Shown here: piece after piece, positions 27,174 to 37,661 of the stretch
Position numbering within the stretch: the stretch's first letter is position 1
How the letters are laid out: every line of letters begins with the position of its first letter
Source: Pseudomonas inefficax
GTDB taxonomy: Bacteria > Pseudomonadota > Gammaproteobacteria > Pseudomonadales > Pseudomonadaceae
Direction: 5' to 3'
Length of the DNA stretch: 64,000 nucleotides
NCBI RefSeq assembly: GCF_900277125.1
Contig: NZ_OPYN01000224.1
Span: 62,001-126,000, forward strand
Made by a program: the position numbers and the translations under genes
The notes under the pieces: generated by a model
Seen by the model: the letters and a program-made list of their open reading frames with translations, nothing else
Told to the model about the DNA's origin: nothing
The model's database searches: none

Positions 27174-27190
27174 AGCAAGGGCCGTGCCAT
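27174..27190 (-). promoter_or_regulatory. sigma-54 (RpoN) promoter of livKHMGF
   Basis: On the minus strand ATGGCACGGCCCTTGCT, a full match to TGGCACG-N4-TTGCW with GG at 27188-27187 and GC at 27176-27175, ten bases apart. Transcription would start near 27163, about 50 bases before livK. Confidence 0.75.
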
Positions 27191-27389
27191 AGGTTTTGTC
27201 TTCCGGGAAAACACACAGTGCACGTTGCCAGCAGGCGACCGACGGCCTTTTCTTTATTGAGCGTGCAACCGTCTGCCACGCGGCAGGCGCCACCACACGT
27301 ACAGACAAGGAGCAACCATCGAGTGCCATCATTGCAACCCTGGCAAGTGTTTACGTGCAACCGCCCTGTAACAGCGGACGTCACCGAAC

Positions 27390-27406
27390 TGCACACAGCT
27401 GGTGCG
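27390..27406. promoter_or_regulatory. NtrC-like enhancer site for livK
   Basis: TGCACACAGCTGGTGCG against TGCACCA-N3-TGGTGCA: 5 of 5 in the left outer arm, TGGTGC in the right arm. It is about 235 bases upstream of the predicted livK start of transcription, within reach by DNA looping. Confidence 0.5.
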
Positions 27407-27474
27407 CGACTGCTACAGGCGGCACCGTTTCAAGGCTAGCTGGTGCACGAAAAAACACGCGGTTTTGGCAGTTC

Positions 27475-27570
27475 CGGCCTCTTCGCGGGTAAACCCGCTC
27501 CCACAGGGACCCCACTGAGCTCAAGAGCGGTGCAGCACCTGTGGGAGCGGGTTTACCCGCGAAGAGGTCG
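27475..27570. repeat. REP pair upstream of pncB
   Basis: GGCCTCTTCGCGGGTAAACC and its mirror with GGGTTTACCC. It lies between divergent genes and could insulate the liv enhancer from pncB. Confidence 0.85.
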
Positions 27571-27638
27571 GTACAGGCCCAACAAGCCGCAAAAGGCTGG
27601 CACAATGTCCGCCATTCGCCGCTTCCGGAGCCCCATTG

Positions 27639-28844
27639 ATGAGCGAGAGCGCATTCGCCGAGCGCATCGTGCACAACCTGCTCGACACCGACTTCTACAA
27701 ACTCACCATGATGCAGGGCGTGCTTCACAACTACCCGGACGCCGACGTCGAATGGGAATTCCGCTGTCGCAACGGCGAGGACCTGCGCCCCTACCTCGGC
27801 GAGATCCGCAACCAGCTCGAACTGCTCAGCGACCTGACCCTGGATGACGGCCAGCTGGCCTTCCTCGAACGTATCAGCTTCCTCAAGCCTGACTTCCTGC
27901 GCTTTCTGCGCCTGTTCCGCTTCAACCTGCGCTACGTACGCCTGGGGATAGAAAACGACCAGCTGTTCCTGCGCCTGAAAGGCCCGTGGCTGCATGTGAT
28001 CCTGTTCGAAGTGCCGCTGCTGGCGATCATCAGCGAAGTGCGCAATCGCCATCTGCACCCGCGCATGCGCCTGGCCGAGGCGCGCGACCAGCTGTACCGC
28101 AAGTTCGACTGGCTACGCGCACATGCCACTGATGATGAACTGGCCGAAATGCAGGTGGCCGACTTCGGCACTCGCCGGCGCTTTTCCAGCCGTGTGCAGG
28201 AAGAGGTGGTGCGCGTGCTGCGCGACGATTTCCCGGGCCGCTTCGTCGGCACCAGCAATGTCGACCTGGCATGGAAACTGGATATCAAGCCGCTGGGCAC
28301 CATGGCCCATGAATGGATCATGGCCCACCAGCAACTCGGCCCGCGGCTGATCGACAGCCAGATCGCCGCACTGGACTGCTGGGTGCGCGAGTACCGCGGC
28401 CTGCTCGGCATCGCTTTGACCGACTGCATCACCATGGATGCCTTCCTCGGCGATTTCGACCTGTACTTCGCCAAGCTGTTCGACGGCCTGCGCCACGACT
28501 CCGGCGAACCGGTGGCCTGGGCGGAAAAAGCCATTGCCCATTACCAGAAACTGGGTATCGACCCGATGACCAAGACCCTGGTGTTTTCCGACGGTCTCAA
28601 CCTGACCCGCTCGCTGGAAATCTTCCGAGCCCTGCGCGGTCGCATCAATGTCAGCTTTGGCATCGGCACCAACCTGACCTGCGATATCCCGGGTGTGGCC
28701 CCGATGAGCATCGTGCTCAAAATGACCGACTGCAACGGCGCGCCGGTAGCGAAGATCTCGGACGAAGCCGCCAAGACCCAATGCCGCGACGAGAACTTCG
28801 TCGCCTACATGCGCCATGTATTCAAAGTCCCCAGCAAGGAGTAA
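27639..28844 (+). CDS. pncB: Nicotinate phosphoribosyltransferase PncB
   Basis: Converts nicotinate and PRPP to nicotinate mononucleotide in the NAD salvage (Preiss-Handler) pathway, using ATP. The 401 residues fit the bacterial enzyme. N-terminal LLDTDFYKLTMMQGVL, the central GTSNVDLAWKLDIKPLGTMAHEW (PRPP- and His-containing region) and GLRHDSGEP are family signatures. The ATG at 27639 has GGAG eight bases upstream; a TTG just before it is in frame but less likely. nadE follows after three bases, so salvage steps are coupled. Confidence 0.94.
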   Translation: MSESAFAERIVHNLLDTDFYKLTMMQGVLHNYPDADVEWEFRCRNGEDLRPYLGEIRNQLELLSDLTLDDGQLAFLERISFLKPDFLRFLRLFRFNLRYVRLGIENDQLFLRLKGPWLHVILFEVPLLAIISEVRNRHLHPRMRLAEARDQLYRKFDWLRAHATDDELAEMQVADFGTRRRFSSRVQEEVVRVLRDDFPGRFVGTSNVDLAWKLDIKPLGTMAHEWIMAHQQLGPRLIDSQIAALDCWVREYRGLLGIALTDCITMDAFLGDFDLYFAKLFDGLRHDSGEPVAWAEKAIAHYQKLGIDPMTKTLVFSDGLNLTRSLEIFRALRGRINVSFGIGTNLTCDIPGVAPMSIVLKMTDCNGAPVAKISDEAAKTQCRDENFVAYMRHVFKVPSKE

Positions 28845-28847
28845 CCC

Positions 28848-29675
28848 ATGCAAGCGGTTCAGCAAGAGATTGCCCAGGCGCTGAAGGTACAGCCGCCGTT
28901 CGCCGACGCCGCCGCGCTCGAGGCCGAAGTTGCCCGGCGCGTGGCGTTCATCAAGGATTGCCTGGCCAACGCCCGGCTCAAGACCCTGGTGCTGGGCATC
29001 AGCGGCGGCGTCGACTCGCTGACCGCCGCCCTGCTCGCCCAGCGTGCCATCAATGAGTTGCGCGCCGAAACCGGCGACAAGGCCTACACCTTCATCGCGG
29101 TGCGCCTGCCCTATCACGTTCAGCATGACGAGCACGACGCCCAGGCTTGCCTGGATGTGATCAAGGCCGATGAAGTACACACCATCGACATCGCGCCAGC
29201 GGTCAAGGCGCTTGCTGCAGAGACTGAGGCGCTAAAGGGTGGCTCGCCCAGCCTGGTGGACTTCGTGGTGGGTAATGTGAAGGCGCGCATGCGCATGGTC
29301 GCCCAGTACACCATTGCCGGCGCGCGCGCAGGCCTGGTGATCGGCACCGACCATGCCGCCGAGGCGGTGATGGGCTTCTACACGAAGTTTGGCGATGGCG
29401 CTTGCGACCTCGCGCCGCTGAGCGGCCTGGTGAAGAACCAGGTGCGGGCAATTGCGCACAGCTTTGGCGCGCCGGAGTCACTGGTAGAGAAGGTACCGAC
29501 TGCGGACCTGGAAGACCTTGCGCCAGGCAAGCCGGACGAAGCATCGCATGGCATCACCTACCAGCAGATCGATGCCTTCCTGCACGGGCAGCCGGTTGAC
29601 CAGGAAGCGTTCGACATCATCGTCGCTACCTACCGCAAGACCCAGCACAAGCGCGAACTGCCGTTCGCCCCTTGA
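28848..29675 (+). CDS. nadE: NH3-dependent NAD+ synthetase NadE
   Basis: Amidates nicotinic acid adenine dinucleotide to NAD+ with ATP and ammonia. The 275 residues match the ammonia-only bacterial type; no glutaminase domain is present. The PP-loop SGGVDS is at residues 52-57, and GTDHAAEAVMGFYTKFGDGACDL-like text marks the deamido-NAD site (GTDHAAEAVMGFYTKFGDG). It begins three bases after pncB. Confidence 0.94.
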   Translation: MQAVQQEIAQALKVQPPFADAAALEAEVARRVAFIKDCLANARLKTLVLGISGGVDSLTAALLAQRAINELRAETGDKAYTFIAVRLPYHVQHDEHDAQACLDVIKADEVHTIDIAPAVKALAAETEALKGGSPSLVDFVVGNVKARMRMVAQYTIAGARAGLVIGTDHAAEAVMGFYTKFGDGACDLAPLSGLVKNQVRAIAHSFGAPESLVEKVPTADLEDLAPGKPDEASHGITYQQIDAFLHGQPVDQEAFDIIVATYRKTQHKRELPFAP

Positions 29676-29690
29676 TAAGGCTATGAAAGG

Positions 29691-29768
29691 ACCTGTGGGA
29701 GCGGGTTCACCCGCGAATACGATGGTGAATCCACCGACGCATTCGCGGGTGAACCCGCTCCCACAGGG
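29691..29768. repeat. REP pair between nadE and azurin
   Basis: Here the units point outwards: CCTGTGGGAGCGGGTTCACCC then ATTCGCGGGTGAACCCGCTCC, joined by a spacer with GGTGAATCCACC. Convergent genes end on either side. Confidence 0.85.
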
Positions 29769-29786
29769 TTCACCGTCAGCCTTTGA

Positions 29787-30236
29787 TTACTTGACGACGA
29801 CCTTGCCCTTCATCATCGAGATGTGGCCCGGGAAGGTGCAGAAGAAGCTGTAGTCGCCGCCCGCCTCCAGTTTGGAAGTGTCCAGGGTGATGCTGGATTT
29901 TTCACCCGCACCGATCATCTTGGTGTGGCCGATGATCGCTGCGTTGTCAGCCTTGATGTAGTCCTTTTCCAGACCTTGCGTCATGCCTTCGGTGGCGATG
30001 GCCTGCATATCGGCAGTCTTGCTGATCACCAGGTTGTGACCCATGACGTTCTTCGGCAGCTTGCCACCGTGGGTCAGTTCGATTTCAACGGTCTTGCAGC
30101 TCTTGTCGACAGTGAATTCTTTGGTGTTGAACGACATCTGGTCAGTCGAATCGACAGTGACTTTGCAGTCGGCGGCGAAGACGGAGGCGCTGGCGAGGGT
30201 CAGCAGGGATACCGCTACAGCTTTCGCAAACATCAT
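29787..30236 (-). CDS. azu: Azurin
   Basis: A periplasmic type 1 blue copper protein, an electron carrier between c-type cytochromes and terminal reductases. The 149-residue precursor has a signal peptide ending at SVFA, giving a 128-residue mature protein, the same length as P. aeruginosa azurin. All ligands are visible in precursor numbering: Gly66-His67 (MGHN), Cys133, His138 and Met142 (CTFPGHISMM), and the Cys24-Cys47 pair. The two tandem ATG codons at 30236/30233 are both usable. Confidence 0.95.
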   Translation of the reverse strand: MMFAKAVAVSLLTLASASVFAADCKVTVDSTDQMSFNTKEFTVDKSCKTVEIELTHGGKLPKNVMGHNLVISKTADMQAIATEGMTQGLEKDYIKADNAAIIGHTKMIGAGEKSSITLDTSKLEAGGDYSFFCTFPGHISMMKGKVVVK

Positions 30237-30295
30237 GAATCTCCTTGGCAGGGTTTTATCAATTGCGAGACTGCCTGAAACCGTTCAGCTCCCTG

Positions 30296-30309
30296 CTGAC
30301 ATGAGTCAA
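30296..30309 (-). promoter_or_regulatory. ANR/FNR-like box upstream of azurin
   Basis: Minus-strand TTGACTCATGTCAG against TTGAY-N4-RTCAA, nine of ten matches. P. aeruginosa azurin is ANR-activated under low oxygen, so this is a reasonable site, about 60 bases before the start codon. Confidence 0.5.
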
Positions 30310-30349
30310 AGGGGTGGCAAGCGGCCAGCCAGTTGAATTGTTCAATCGA

Positions 30350-30359
30350 TTGTATACAA
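30350..30359. promoter_or_regulatory. Perfect 10-base palindrome, GntR-type operator candidate
   Basis: TTGTATACAA, the pattern bound by FadR/VanR-type GntR repressors (TNGTNNNACNA core). It precedes the small ORF and LOG gene by about 70 and 225 bases. Confidence 0.45.
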
Positions 30360-30428
30360 CCAATCTAAGAGCACATCATGCCCTTTTATTGGACGATGGG
30401 ACAACCTCTCATTTAGGAGCAATACGAA

Positions 30429-30518
30429 ATGACCCTTGGTAGCTTGATGAACAGCCTGCTGGCGGCCTACGCCCATGGAGCGACTGGCGCCATCTGTGAA
30501 TTCTCCCGGCCGGAGTGA
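30429..30518 (+). CDS. Possible 29-residue peptide ahead of the LOG gene
   Basis: A 30-codon frame starting MTLGSLMNSLLAAYAHGA and ending CEFSRPE, with TTAGGAGC nine bases before the ATG. A GGCCGG / CCGGCC stem (30508-30526) overlaps its stop. It could be a leader peptide or a real small protein; I recognise no family. Confidence 0.35.
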   Translation: MTLGSLMNSLLAAYAHGATGAICEFSRPE

Positions 30519-30582
30519 AACCGGCCTTGGAACTGTAGGACATGGCCCTTACCCTGTCAGCCTGAGTGACTGGAGATGAGCA

Positions 30583-31170
30583 ATGCCCGTACGTTCCGTT
30601 TGTGTGTTCTGCGGCGCCAGCATTGGTGCCAACCCCGCCTACCGTGAAGCGGCCATCGCGCTGGGCCAGGCGATCGCCCGTCGCGGCCTGACACTGGTCT
30701 ATGGCGGCGGCGCAGTCGGCCTGATGGGTGTGGTGGCCGATGCGGCCATGGCAGCCGGTGGCGAAGTGGTTGGAATCATTCCACAGAGCCTGCTGGACGC
30801 TGAAGTCGGCCATAAGGGCCTGACTCGCTTGGAAGTAGTGGATGGCATGCACGCGCGCAAAGCCCGCATGGCCGAGCTGAGCGATGCCTTCATCGCCCTG
30901 CCCGGTGGGCTGGGTACGCTGGAGGAGTTGTTCGAGGTATGGACCTGGGGGCAGCTGGGTTATCACGCCAAGCCCTTGGGACTGCTTGATGTGAATGGCT
31001 TCTACGACAAGCTGGGCGGGTTCCTCGACCATATCGTCGAAGAAGGCTTTGTGCGGCCGCAACATCGGGCGATGTTGTTGTTGGAGCAGCAGCCGGACGC
31101 GCTGCTGGATGGCATGGACAGTTTCATTGCGCCGGTGGCGCCGAAGTGGGTCGACAAGAAGCCTGACTGA
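30583..31170 (+). CDS. LOG-family phosphoribohydrolase (TIGR00730)
   Basis: A 195-residue Rossmann-like protein of the LONELY GUY family, often mis-annotated as lysine decarboxylase. Characteristic motifs are present: CGASIGANPAYREAA at the N-terminus, YGGGAVGLMGVVADAAM, and the catalytic PGGLGTLEELFEVWTW (about residues 107-122). LOG enzymes cleave nucleoside 5'-monophosphates to free base and ribose 5-phosphate; in plants and some bacteria the products are cytokinins, but in pseudomonads the role may be nucleotide housekeeping. GGAG lies upstream of the ATG. Transcribed alone unless the small upstream ORF is real. Confidence 0.88.
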   Translation: MPVRSVCVFCGASIGANPAYREAAIALGQAIARRGLTLVYGGGAVGLMGVVADAAMAAGGEVVGIIPQSLLDAEVGHKGLTRLEVVDGMHARKARMAELSDAFIALPGGLGTLEELFEVWTWGQLGYHAKPLGLLDVNGFYDKLGGFLDHIVEEGFVRPQHRAMLLLEQQPDALLDGMDSFIAPVAPKWVDKKPD

Positions 31171-31196
31171 TCTCGATTGATGGGCTAAACACCTGA

Positions 31197-31273
31197 CCTG
31201 TGGGAGCGGGTTCACCCGCGAAGGCGGCAGTGAAGCCACCATTGCATTCGCGGGTGAACCCGCTCCCACAGGT
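31197..31273. repeat. REP pair between the LOG gene and ygiQ
   Basis: Outward-pointing units with GGGTTCACCC and GGGTGAACCC stems; the spacer GTGAAGCCACC resembles that of the nadE-azurin locus. Lies between convergent genes. Confidence 0.85.
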
Positions 31274-31293
31274 TCTTTATTCAGCCTTCAGAA

Positions 31294-33594
<2,301 letters not shown>

Positions 33595-33697
33595 GTCAGT
33601 GACCGGTTCTGGTGTGCAGGGAAATCGCGGGCGCGGAATATAGCACAAATTTTGACCAAATCCGACGGTGGTTGTCGGATTCATGGGGTGCCTGTAC

Positions 33698-33791
33698 CGC
33701 CCTCATCGCCGGCAAGCCAGCTCCCACAGGGGCTCCACCGGCCTGAAGGCAGTGATCTCCTGTGGGAGCTGGCTTGCCAGCGATGAGGCCA
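33698..33791. repeat. Divergent REP pair after dnaB
   Basis: A different stem: CATCGCCGGCAAGCCAGCTCC and GGAGCTGGCTTGCCAGCGATG, the only locus in the window with a GGCTTGCC type. It follows dnaB and lies ahead of ygiQ. Confidence 0.82.
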
Positions 33792-33796
33792 GTGGC

Positions 33797-35194
33797 TTAT
33801 TCGTCGTCGTCGAAGTTGTACATGCCCGGTGCAAGGTTCTCGAAGCGGGTGTACTTGCCAATGAAGGCCAGGCGCACGAAGCCGATGGGGCCGTTACGCT
33901 GCTTACCGATGATGATTTCCGCCACGCCCTTGTGCTCGGTCTCGGGGTGGTACACCTCGTCGCGATACACGAACATGATCACGTCGGCGTCCTGCTCGAT
34001 TGCACCGGATTCACGCAAGTCGGAGTTGACCGGGCGTTTGTTCGGGCGCTGTTCAAGGGAGCGGTTCAGCTGCGACAGGGCGATGACCGGGCAGTTGAAC
34101 TCCTTGGCCAGTGCCTTGAGCGAGCGGGAGATCTCGGAAATTTCATTGGTCCGGTTGTCACCGGCCGAACCCGGGATCTGCATCAGCTGCAGGTAGTCGA
34201 CCATGATCATGGCGATTTCGCCGTGCTCGCGGGCCAGGCGGCGGGTACGCGCGCGCATCTCCGAGGGGCTGATGCCAGCGGTATCGTCGATGAACAGCTT
34301 GCGATCGTTGAGCAGGTTCACCGCCGAGGTCAGGCGTGGCCAGTCATCGTCGTCCAGCTGGCCGGAACGCACCTTGGTCTGGTCGATACGGCCAAGGGAC
34401 GACAGCATACGCATGATCAGCGATTCACCTGGCATCTCGAGGGAGAACACCAGTACCGCCTTGTCGGTACGCAGTACGGCGTTTTCCACCAGGTTCATGG
34501 CGAAGGTGGTCTTGCCCATCGACGGTCGGCCGGCGACGATGATCAGGTCGGCAGCCTGCAGGCCGCTGGTCTTCTCGTCGAGGTCGGTAAAGCCGGTGGA
34601 CACGCCAGTGATGTCGCTGTCGGAGTTGAACAGCGTATCGATGCGGTCGATGGCCATGGTCAACAGTTCGTTGACTCCCACTGGGCCGCCGGTTTTCGGC
34701 CGGGCCTCGGCGATCTGGAAGATCTGCCGCTCGGCGTCGTCGAGAATCTCTTCAGCGTTGCGCCCTTGCGGGTTGAACGCGTTGTCGGCGATATCGGTAC
34801 TGATGCTGATCAGCTGACGCAGGGTGGCGCGCTCGCGAATGATCGCGGCGTAGGCCTTGATGTTGGCTACCGACGGGGTGTTCTTGGCCAGCTCGGCCAG
34901 GTAGGCCAACCCACCGACTTGCGAAGAAAGGCCTTCCTTGTCCAACTGCTCGTGCAGGGTCACCACGTCGAATGGCTGGTTGGCATCGGCCAACTTGTGC
35001 ACGGCACGGAAGATCAGGCGGTGGTCATGCCGGTAGAAGTCGCCATCCGATACCTGGTCCAGCACCCGCTCCCAGGCGTTATTGTCCAGCATCAGGCCAC
35101 CGAGCACGGCCTGTTCGGCCTCGATGGAATGCGGCGGCACCTTCAGGGCTGCGGTTTGCAGGTCAAGCTGTTCGGAAGTGGTGATCTCGTTCAT
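33797..35194 (-). CDS. dnaB: Replicative DNA helicase DnaB
   Basis: Hexameric 5'-3' helicase of the replisome, 465 aa. The N-terminal DnaB domain begins PPHSIEAEQAVLGGLML, the linker helix region is in the middle, and the RecA-like domain has Walker A GRPSMGKTT near residue 220 and Walker B IMVDYLQLM followed by an ALSQLNRSLEQR arginine-finger region. No intein, unlike some DnaB genes. A terminator separates it from rplI upstream, so it is likely to have its own promoter. Confidence 0.96.
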   Translation of the reverse strand: MNEITTSEQLDLQTAALKVPPHSIEAEQAVLGGLMLDNNAWERVLDQVSDGDFYRHDHRLIFRAVHKLADANQPFDVVTLHEQLDKEGLSSQVGGLAYLAELAKNTPSVANIKAYAAIIRERATLRQLISISTDIADNAFNPQGRNAEEILDDAERQIFQIAEARPKTGGPVGVNELLTMAIDRIDTLFNSDSDITGVSTGFTDLDEKTSGLQAADLIIVAGRPSMGKTTFAMNLVENAVLRTDKAVLVFSLEMPGESLIMRMLSSLGRIDQTKVRSGQLDDDDWPRLTSAVNLLNDRKLFIDDTAGISPSEMRARTRRLAREHGEIAMIMVDYLQLMQIPGSAGDNRTNEISEISRSLKALAKEFNCPVIALSQLNRSLEQRPNKRPVNSDLRESGAIEQDADVIMFVYRDEVYHPETEHKGVAEIIIGKQRNGPIGFVRLAFIGKYTRFENLAPGMYNFDDDE

Positions 35195-35217
35195 GGCCAC
35201 GAAAGAATTCTGGAGGA

Positions 35218-35262
35218 CGAAAAAGACAAAGGGCACGGCCTGTCGAAAACAGGACCGTGCCC
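35218..35262 (-). terminator. Rho-independent terminator after rplI
   Basis: Minus strand: stem GGGCACGG-(T)-CCTG / CAGG-CCGTGCCC with loop TTTTCGA, followed by TTTGTCTTTTTC. Ends the rpsF-rpsR-rplI operon ahead of dnaB. Confidence 0.85.
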
Positions 35263-35307
35263 GATGTTAACCGCCTGACCCGCAAGGAGCCAGACAGTCA
35301 GCGCAGC

Positions 35308-35754
35308 TTAGGCAGCTACGACGACCACGCGTACGGTGGCTTCAACGTCGCTGTGCAGGTGCACGGCTACGTCGTATTCGCCAACCTGACGGATGGTGCC
35401 GTTCGGCAGACGAACTTCAGCCTTGGCCACTTCAACGCCGGAGGCGGTCAGGGCGTCAGCGATGTCGTGGGTGCCGATCGAACCGAACAGCTTGCCTTCG
35501 TCGCCAGCGGTGGCAGTGATGGTCACTTCCAGCTCGGCCAGTTGGGCAGCGCGGCTTTCAGCCGAAGCTTTCTTGTCAGCAGCTGCTTTTTCCAGCTCGG
35601 CGCGACGCTCTTCGAACGCGGCCAGGTTGGCGGCGTTGGCAACGGTGGCCTTGCCGAATGGCAGCAGGAAGTTACGGCCGTAACCAGCCTTAACTTTTAC
35701 TTTGTCGCCCAGGTTGCCCAGGTTAGCGACTTTTTCCAGCAGGATCAGTTCCAT
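35308..35754 (-). CDS. rplI: 50S ribosomal protein L9
   Basis: A 148-residue two-domain protein. N-terminal [19 protein letters not shown] is the L9 signature, followed by the long central helix and C-terminal domain. Last gene of the rpsF operon, followed by a terminator. Confidence 0.97.
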
Positions 35755-35774
35755 TTGGTAAAACCTCTTAACTT

Positions 35775-36638
35775 TTAACCTTCACCGTTCGCGGAGTCAT
35801 TCCCCTTGGGGGACTTGCGACCGCGAAAATCAATCAGGCTGTCGACAATGGCCAAAACCATCAGCAACGGATAAATCAGCTGCATGATCAGCGGCAGCGT
35901 CACGTACATGCCCACCAGCCAGAAACCGGCCAGTCGACCCTGTGCCACCAGCCCGTGCATCAAGGCGATGCCGGCCAGCACCAGTACCAGGCTCGAGGCC
36001 GATGCCAGGACGATGAACTGCGGCCCGATGAACGGGGCCACCACCATCACTGCCACCAAGACCGCCATGGTCTGTTTTGGCAACTTCAGTTCGCGAAACT
36101 CGCGACCGAAGCCTCCAGGGTTGTACAACGCTGCCTGCCAATAGCGCGCCAGCATCAACGCCAGCACACTGAACAATTGCACCGTCACTGCTGTGGAAGC
36201 GACCAGCACAGGGCGGATCAGCTCACCGGAGAGCACCGGCTGCCCTTCGATTTTCGGCATGGCTTCGGCAAACGCCTTGGCCAGCACATCGAAGGTTTGC
36301 GCCAGCGCCAGATCAAGCACGAGGCTAAACGCCACGGCGAACACGGCACTGGCGAGCAACACCCGGCTCCAGGGATGCTCGGCACGCAACATGGCGGCCA
36401 GGGCCAGGGCACCCGCAATCACCAGAAAGGTGATGGGATCGCCCATGACCCACACGGCCAGCCCGGCCAGCAGGCCGCCGGCGATGACCGTTGTAGCATC
36501 CTTGAACCCACGCCGCAGCAGCACAAGGCTGCCGGCAGCGGCACTCAACCAGAACAGCAGCGGCAGTACCGCGCTGATGACCACCACGAGGGTGGCCTGC
36601 ACACGACCGCGCATGATGAAACTTGCTAACGCTCGCAT
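35775..36638 (-). CDS. DUF2232 (YybS-like) membrane protein
   Basis: A 287-residue protein with about eight hydrophobic segments and short loops. It lies between rpsR and rplI, a place conserved in pseudomonads, and resembles the DUF2232/YybS family found near ribosomal operons in Firmicutes as well. Function unknown. It appears to be translated in the ribosomal-protein operon, yet is expected to be less abundant, so it may have a weak start signal. No family motif with a known role can be pointed to. Confidence 0.82.
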
Positions 36639-36671
36639 GCTAATCCCTTACTGCTTGTCGACGACCCGGTC

Positions 36672-36902
36672 TCAGCGGCCGTGGCTGTCGGTGTAGGGCA
36701 GCAGGGCCAGGAAGCGGGCGCGCTTGATAGCGGTAGCCAGCTGACGCTGATAACGAGCTTTGGTACCGGTGATACGGCTTGGAACGATCTTGCCGGTTTC
36801 GGATACGTAAGCTTTCAGGGTGTTGAGATCTTTGAAGTCGATCTCTTTCACGTCTTCAGCAGTGAAGCGGCAGAATTTACGACGACGGAAGAAACGTGCC
36901 AT
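36672..36902 (-). CDS. rpsR: 30S ribosomal protein S18
   Basis: A 76-residue basic protein, MARFFRRRKFCRFTAEDV then a typical S18 core ending RARFLALLPYTDSH. Binds S6 in the 30S platform. Confidence 0.97.
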   Translation of the reverse strand: MARFFRRRKFCRFTAEDVKEIDFKDLNTLKAYVSETGKIVPSRITGTKARYQRQLATAIKRARFLALLPYTDSHGR

Positions 36903-36930
36903 TTAATAGGCTCCTCTAAAGGTCCGTGGA

Positions 36931-37356
36931 TTACTCGTCAGCGTTATCGCTGGAGTCGCTGTCATTGCTGTCGTCGCCTTCGGCGGAGTCAGCATGCTCA
37001 GGACGCTCGCGACGCTCACGGCGCTCGCTGCGGTTCTCTTCAGCCTTCAGCATCTCGGACTGGCCGGTAACGGCTTCGTCGCGACGGATGACCAGGTTAC
37101 GGATAACGGCATCGTTGTAGCGGAAGTTGTCTTCCAGCTCGGCCAGGGCCTTGCCGGTGCACTCAACGTTCAGCATCACGTAGTGAGCCTTGTGAACATT
37201 GTTGATTGCGTAGGCCAGTTGACGACGGCCCCAGTCTTCCAGGCGGTGGATCTTGCCACCATCTTCTTCGATCAGCTTGGTGTAACGCTCAACCATGCCG
37301 CCGACTTGTTCGCTCTGGTCCGGGTGAACCAGGAAGATGATTTCGTAATGACGCAT
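36931..37356 (-). CDS. rpsF: 30S ribosomal protein S6
   Basis: A 141-residue protein starting MRHYEIIFLVHPDQSEQV with DWGRRQLAYAINNVHKAHYV, both S6 hallmarks. The C-terminal 35 residues are an acidic Ser/Asp/Glu tail (DSAEGDDSNDSDSSDNADE), the place where RimK can add glutamates. First gene of the rpsF-rpsR-DUF2232-rplI operon. Confidence 0.97.
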   Translation of the reverse strand: MRHYEIIFLVHPDQSEQVGGMVERYTKLIEEDGGKIHRLEDWGRRQLAYAINNVHKAHYVMLNVECTGKALAELEDNFRYNDAVIRNLVIRRDEAVTGQSEMLKAEENRSERRERRERPEHADSAEGDDSNDSDSSDNADE

Positions 37357-37378
37357 GAATGCTCCTTACGGGTTAGTA

Positions 37379-37402
37379 GTCTGCCAGTGAATCTGGTCAG
37401 AC
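37379..37402 (-). promoter_or_regulatory. Leader hairpin upstream of rpsF
   Basis: Minus strand GTCTG-a-CCAG / CTGG-CAGAC, loop ATTCA, one bulged A, 22 bases before the start codon. It may be the S6:S18 autoregulatory site, although the conserved CCG bulge of that motif is not evident. Confidence 0.35.
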
Positions 37403-37551
37403 AAGGAGTGAATGACACTGTATGTCTTGCACGGAGGGGAGGCACATGTGCGCCTGCCAGCTCGGCAAGGGGCGCAATTGTAGAGAAGGCGGGGCGCACA
37501 AGCAAGGTAATTGGCGAATATTTGAACAGCCTGAAACACATTACAGTCTGC

Positions 37552-37648
37552 CGGCCCTTTCGCGGGTAAACCCGCTCCCACAGGTACTCGACAGGGCTCA
37601 GGCCTTGTGCGATCCCTGTGGGAGCGGGTTTACCCGCGAAGAGGCCGG
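37552..37648. repeat. REP pair between rpsF and rlmB
   Basis: CTTTCGCGGGTAAACCCGCTC and a mirror unit with GGGTTTACCC; it follows rlmB-rnr and precedes the rpsF promoter. Confidence 0.85.
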
Positions 37649-37661
37649 TACAGGCCGAAGA

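Larger units (their letters stand above)
27114..27638. other. Divergent regulatory region livK / pncB
   Basis: This 525-base gap has no convincing gene. It contains the sigma-54 promoter of livK near 27180, an NtrC-like site near 27398, a further TGGTGCA half-site at 27441-27447, a REP pair at 27475-27570, and the start of pncB with GGAG at 27627-27630. Confidence 0.7.
30237..30582. other. Divergent region azurin / LOG gene
   Basis: This 346-base gap contains an ANR-like box near azurin, a perfect palindrome TTGTATACAA at 30350-30359, and a candidate 29-codon ORF at 30429-30518. It is AT-rich around 30330-30400, as expected of a promoter. Confidence 0.6.

Noticed and set aside
37357..37440. 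S6:S18 autoregulatory RNA as a firm call
   Set aside because: A hairpin is present but the CCG bulge expected of the motif is not seen, so it is listed only as a leader hairpin.
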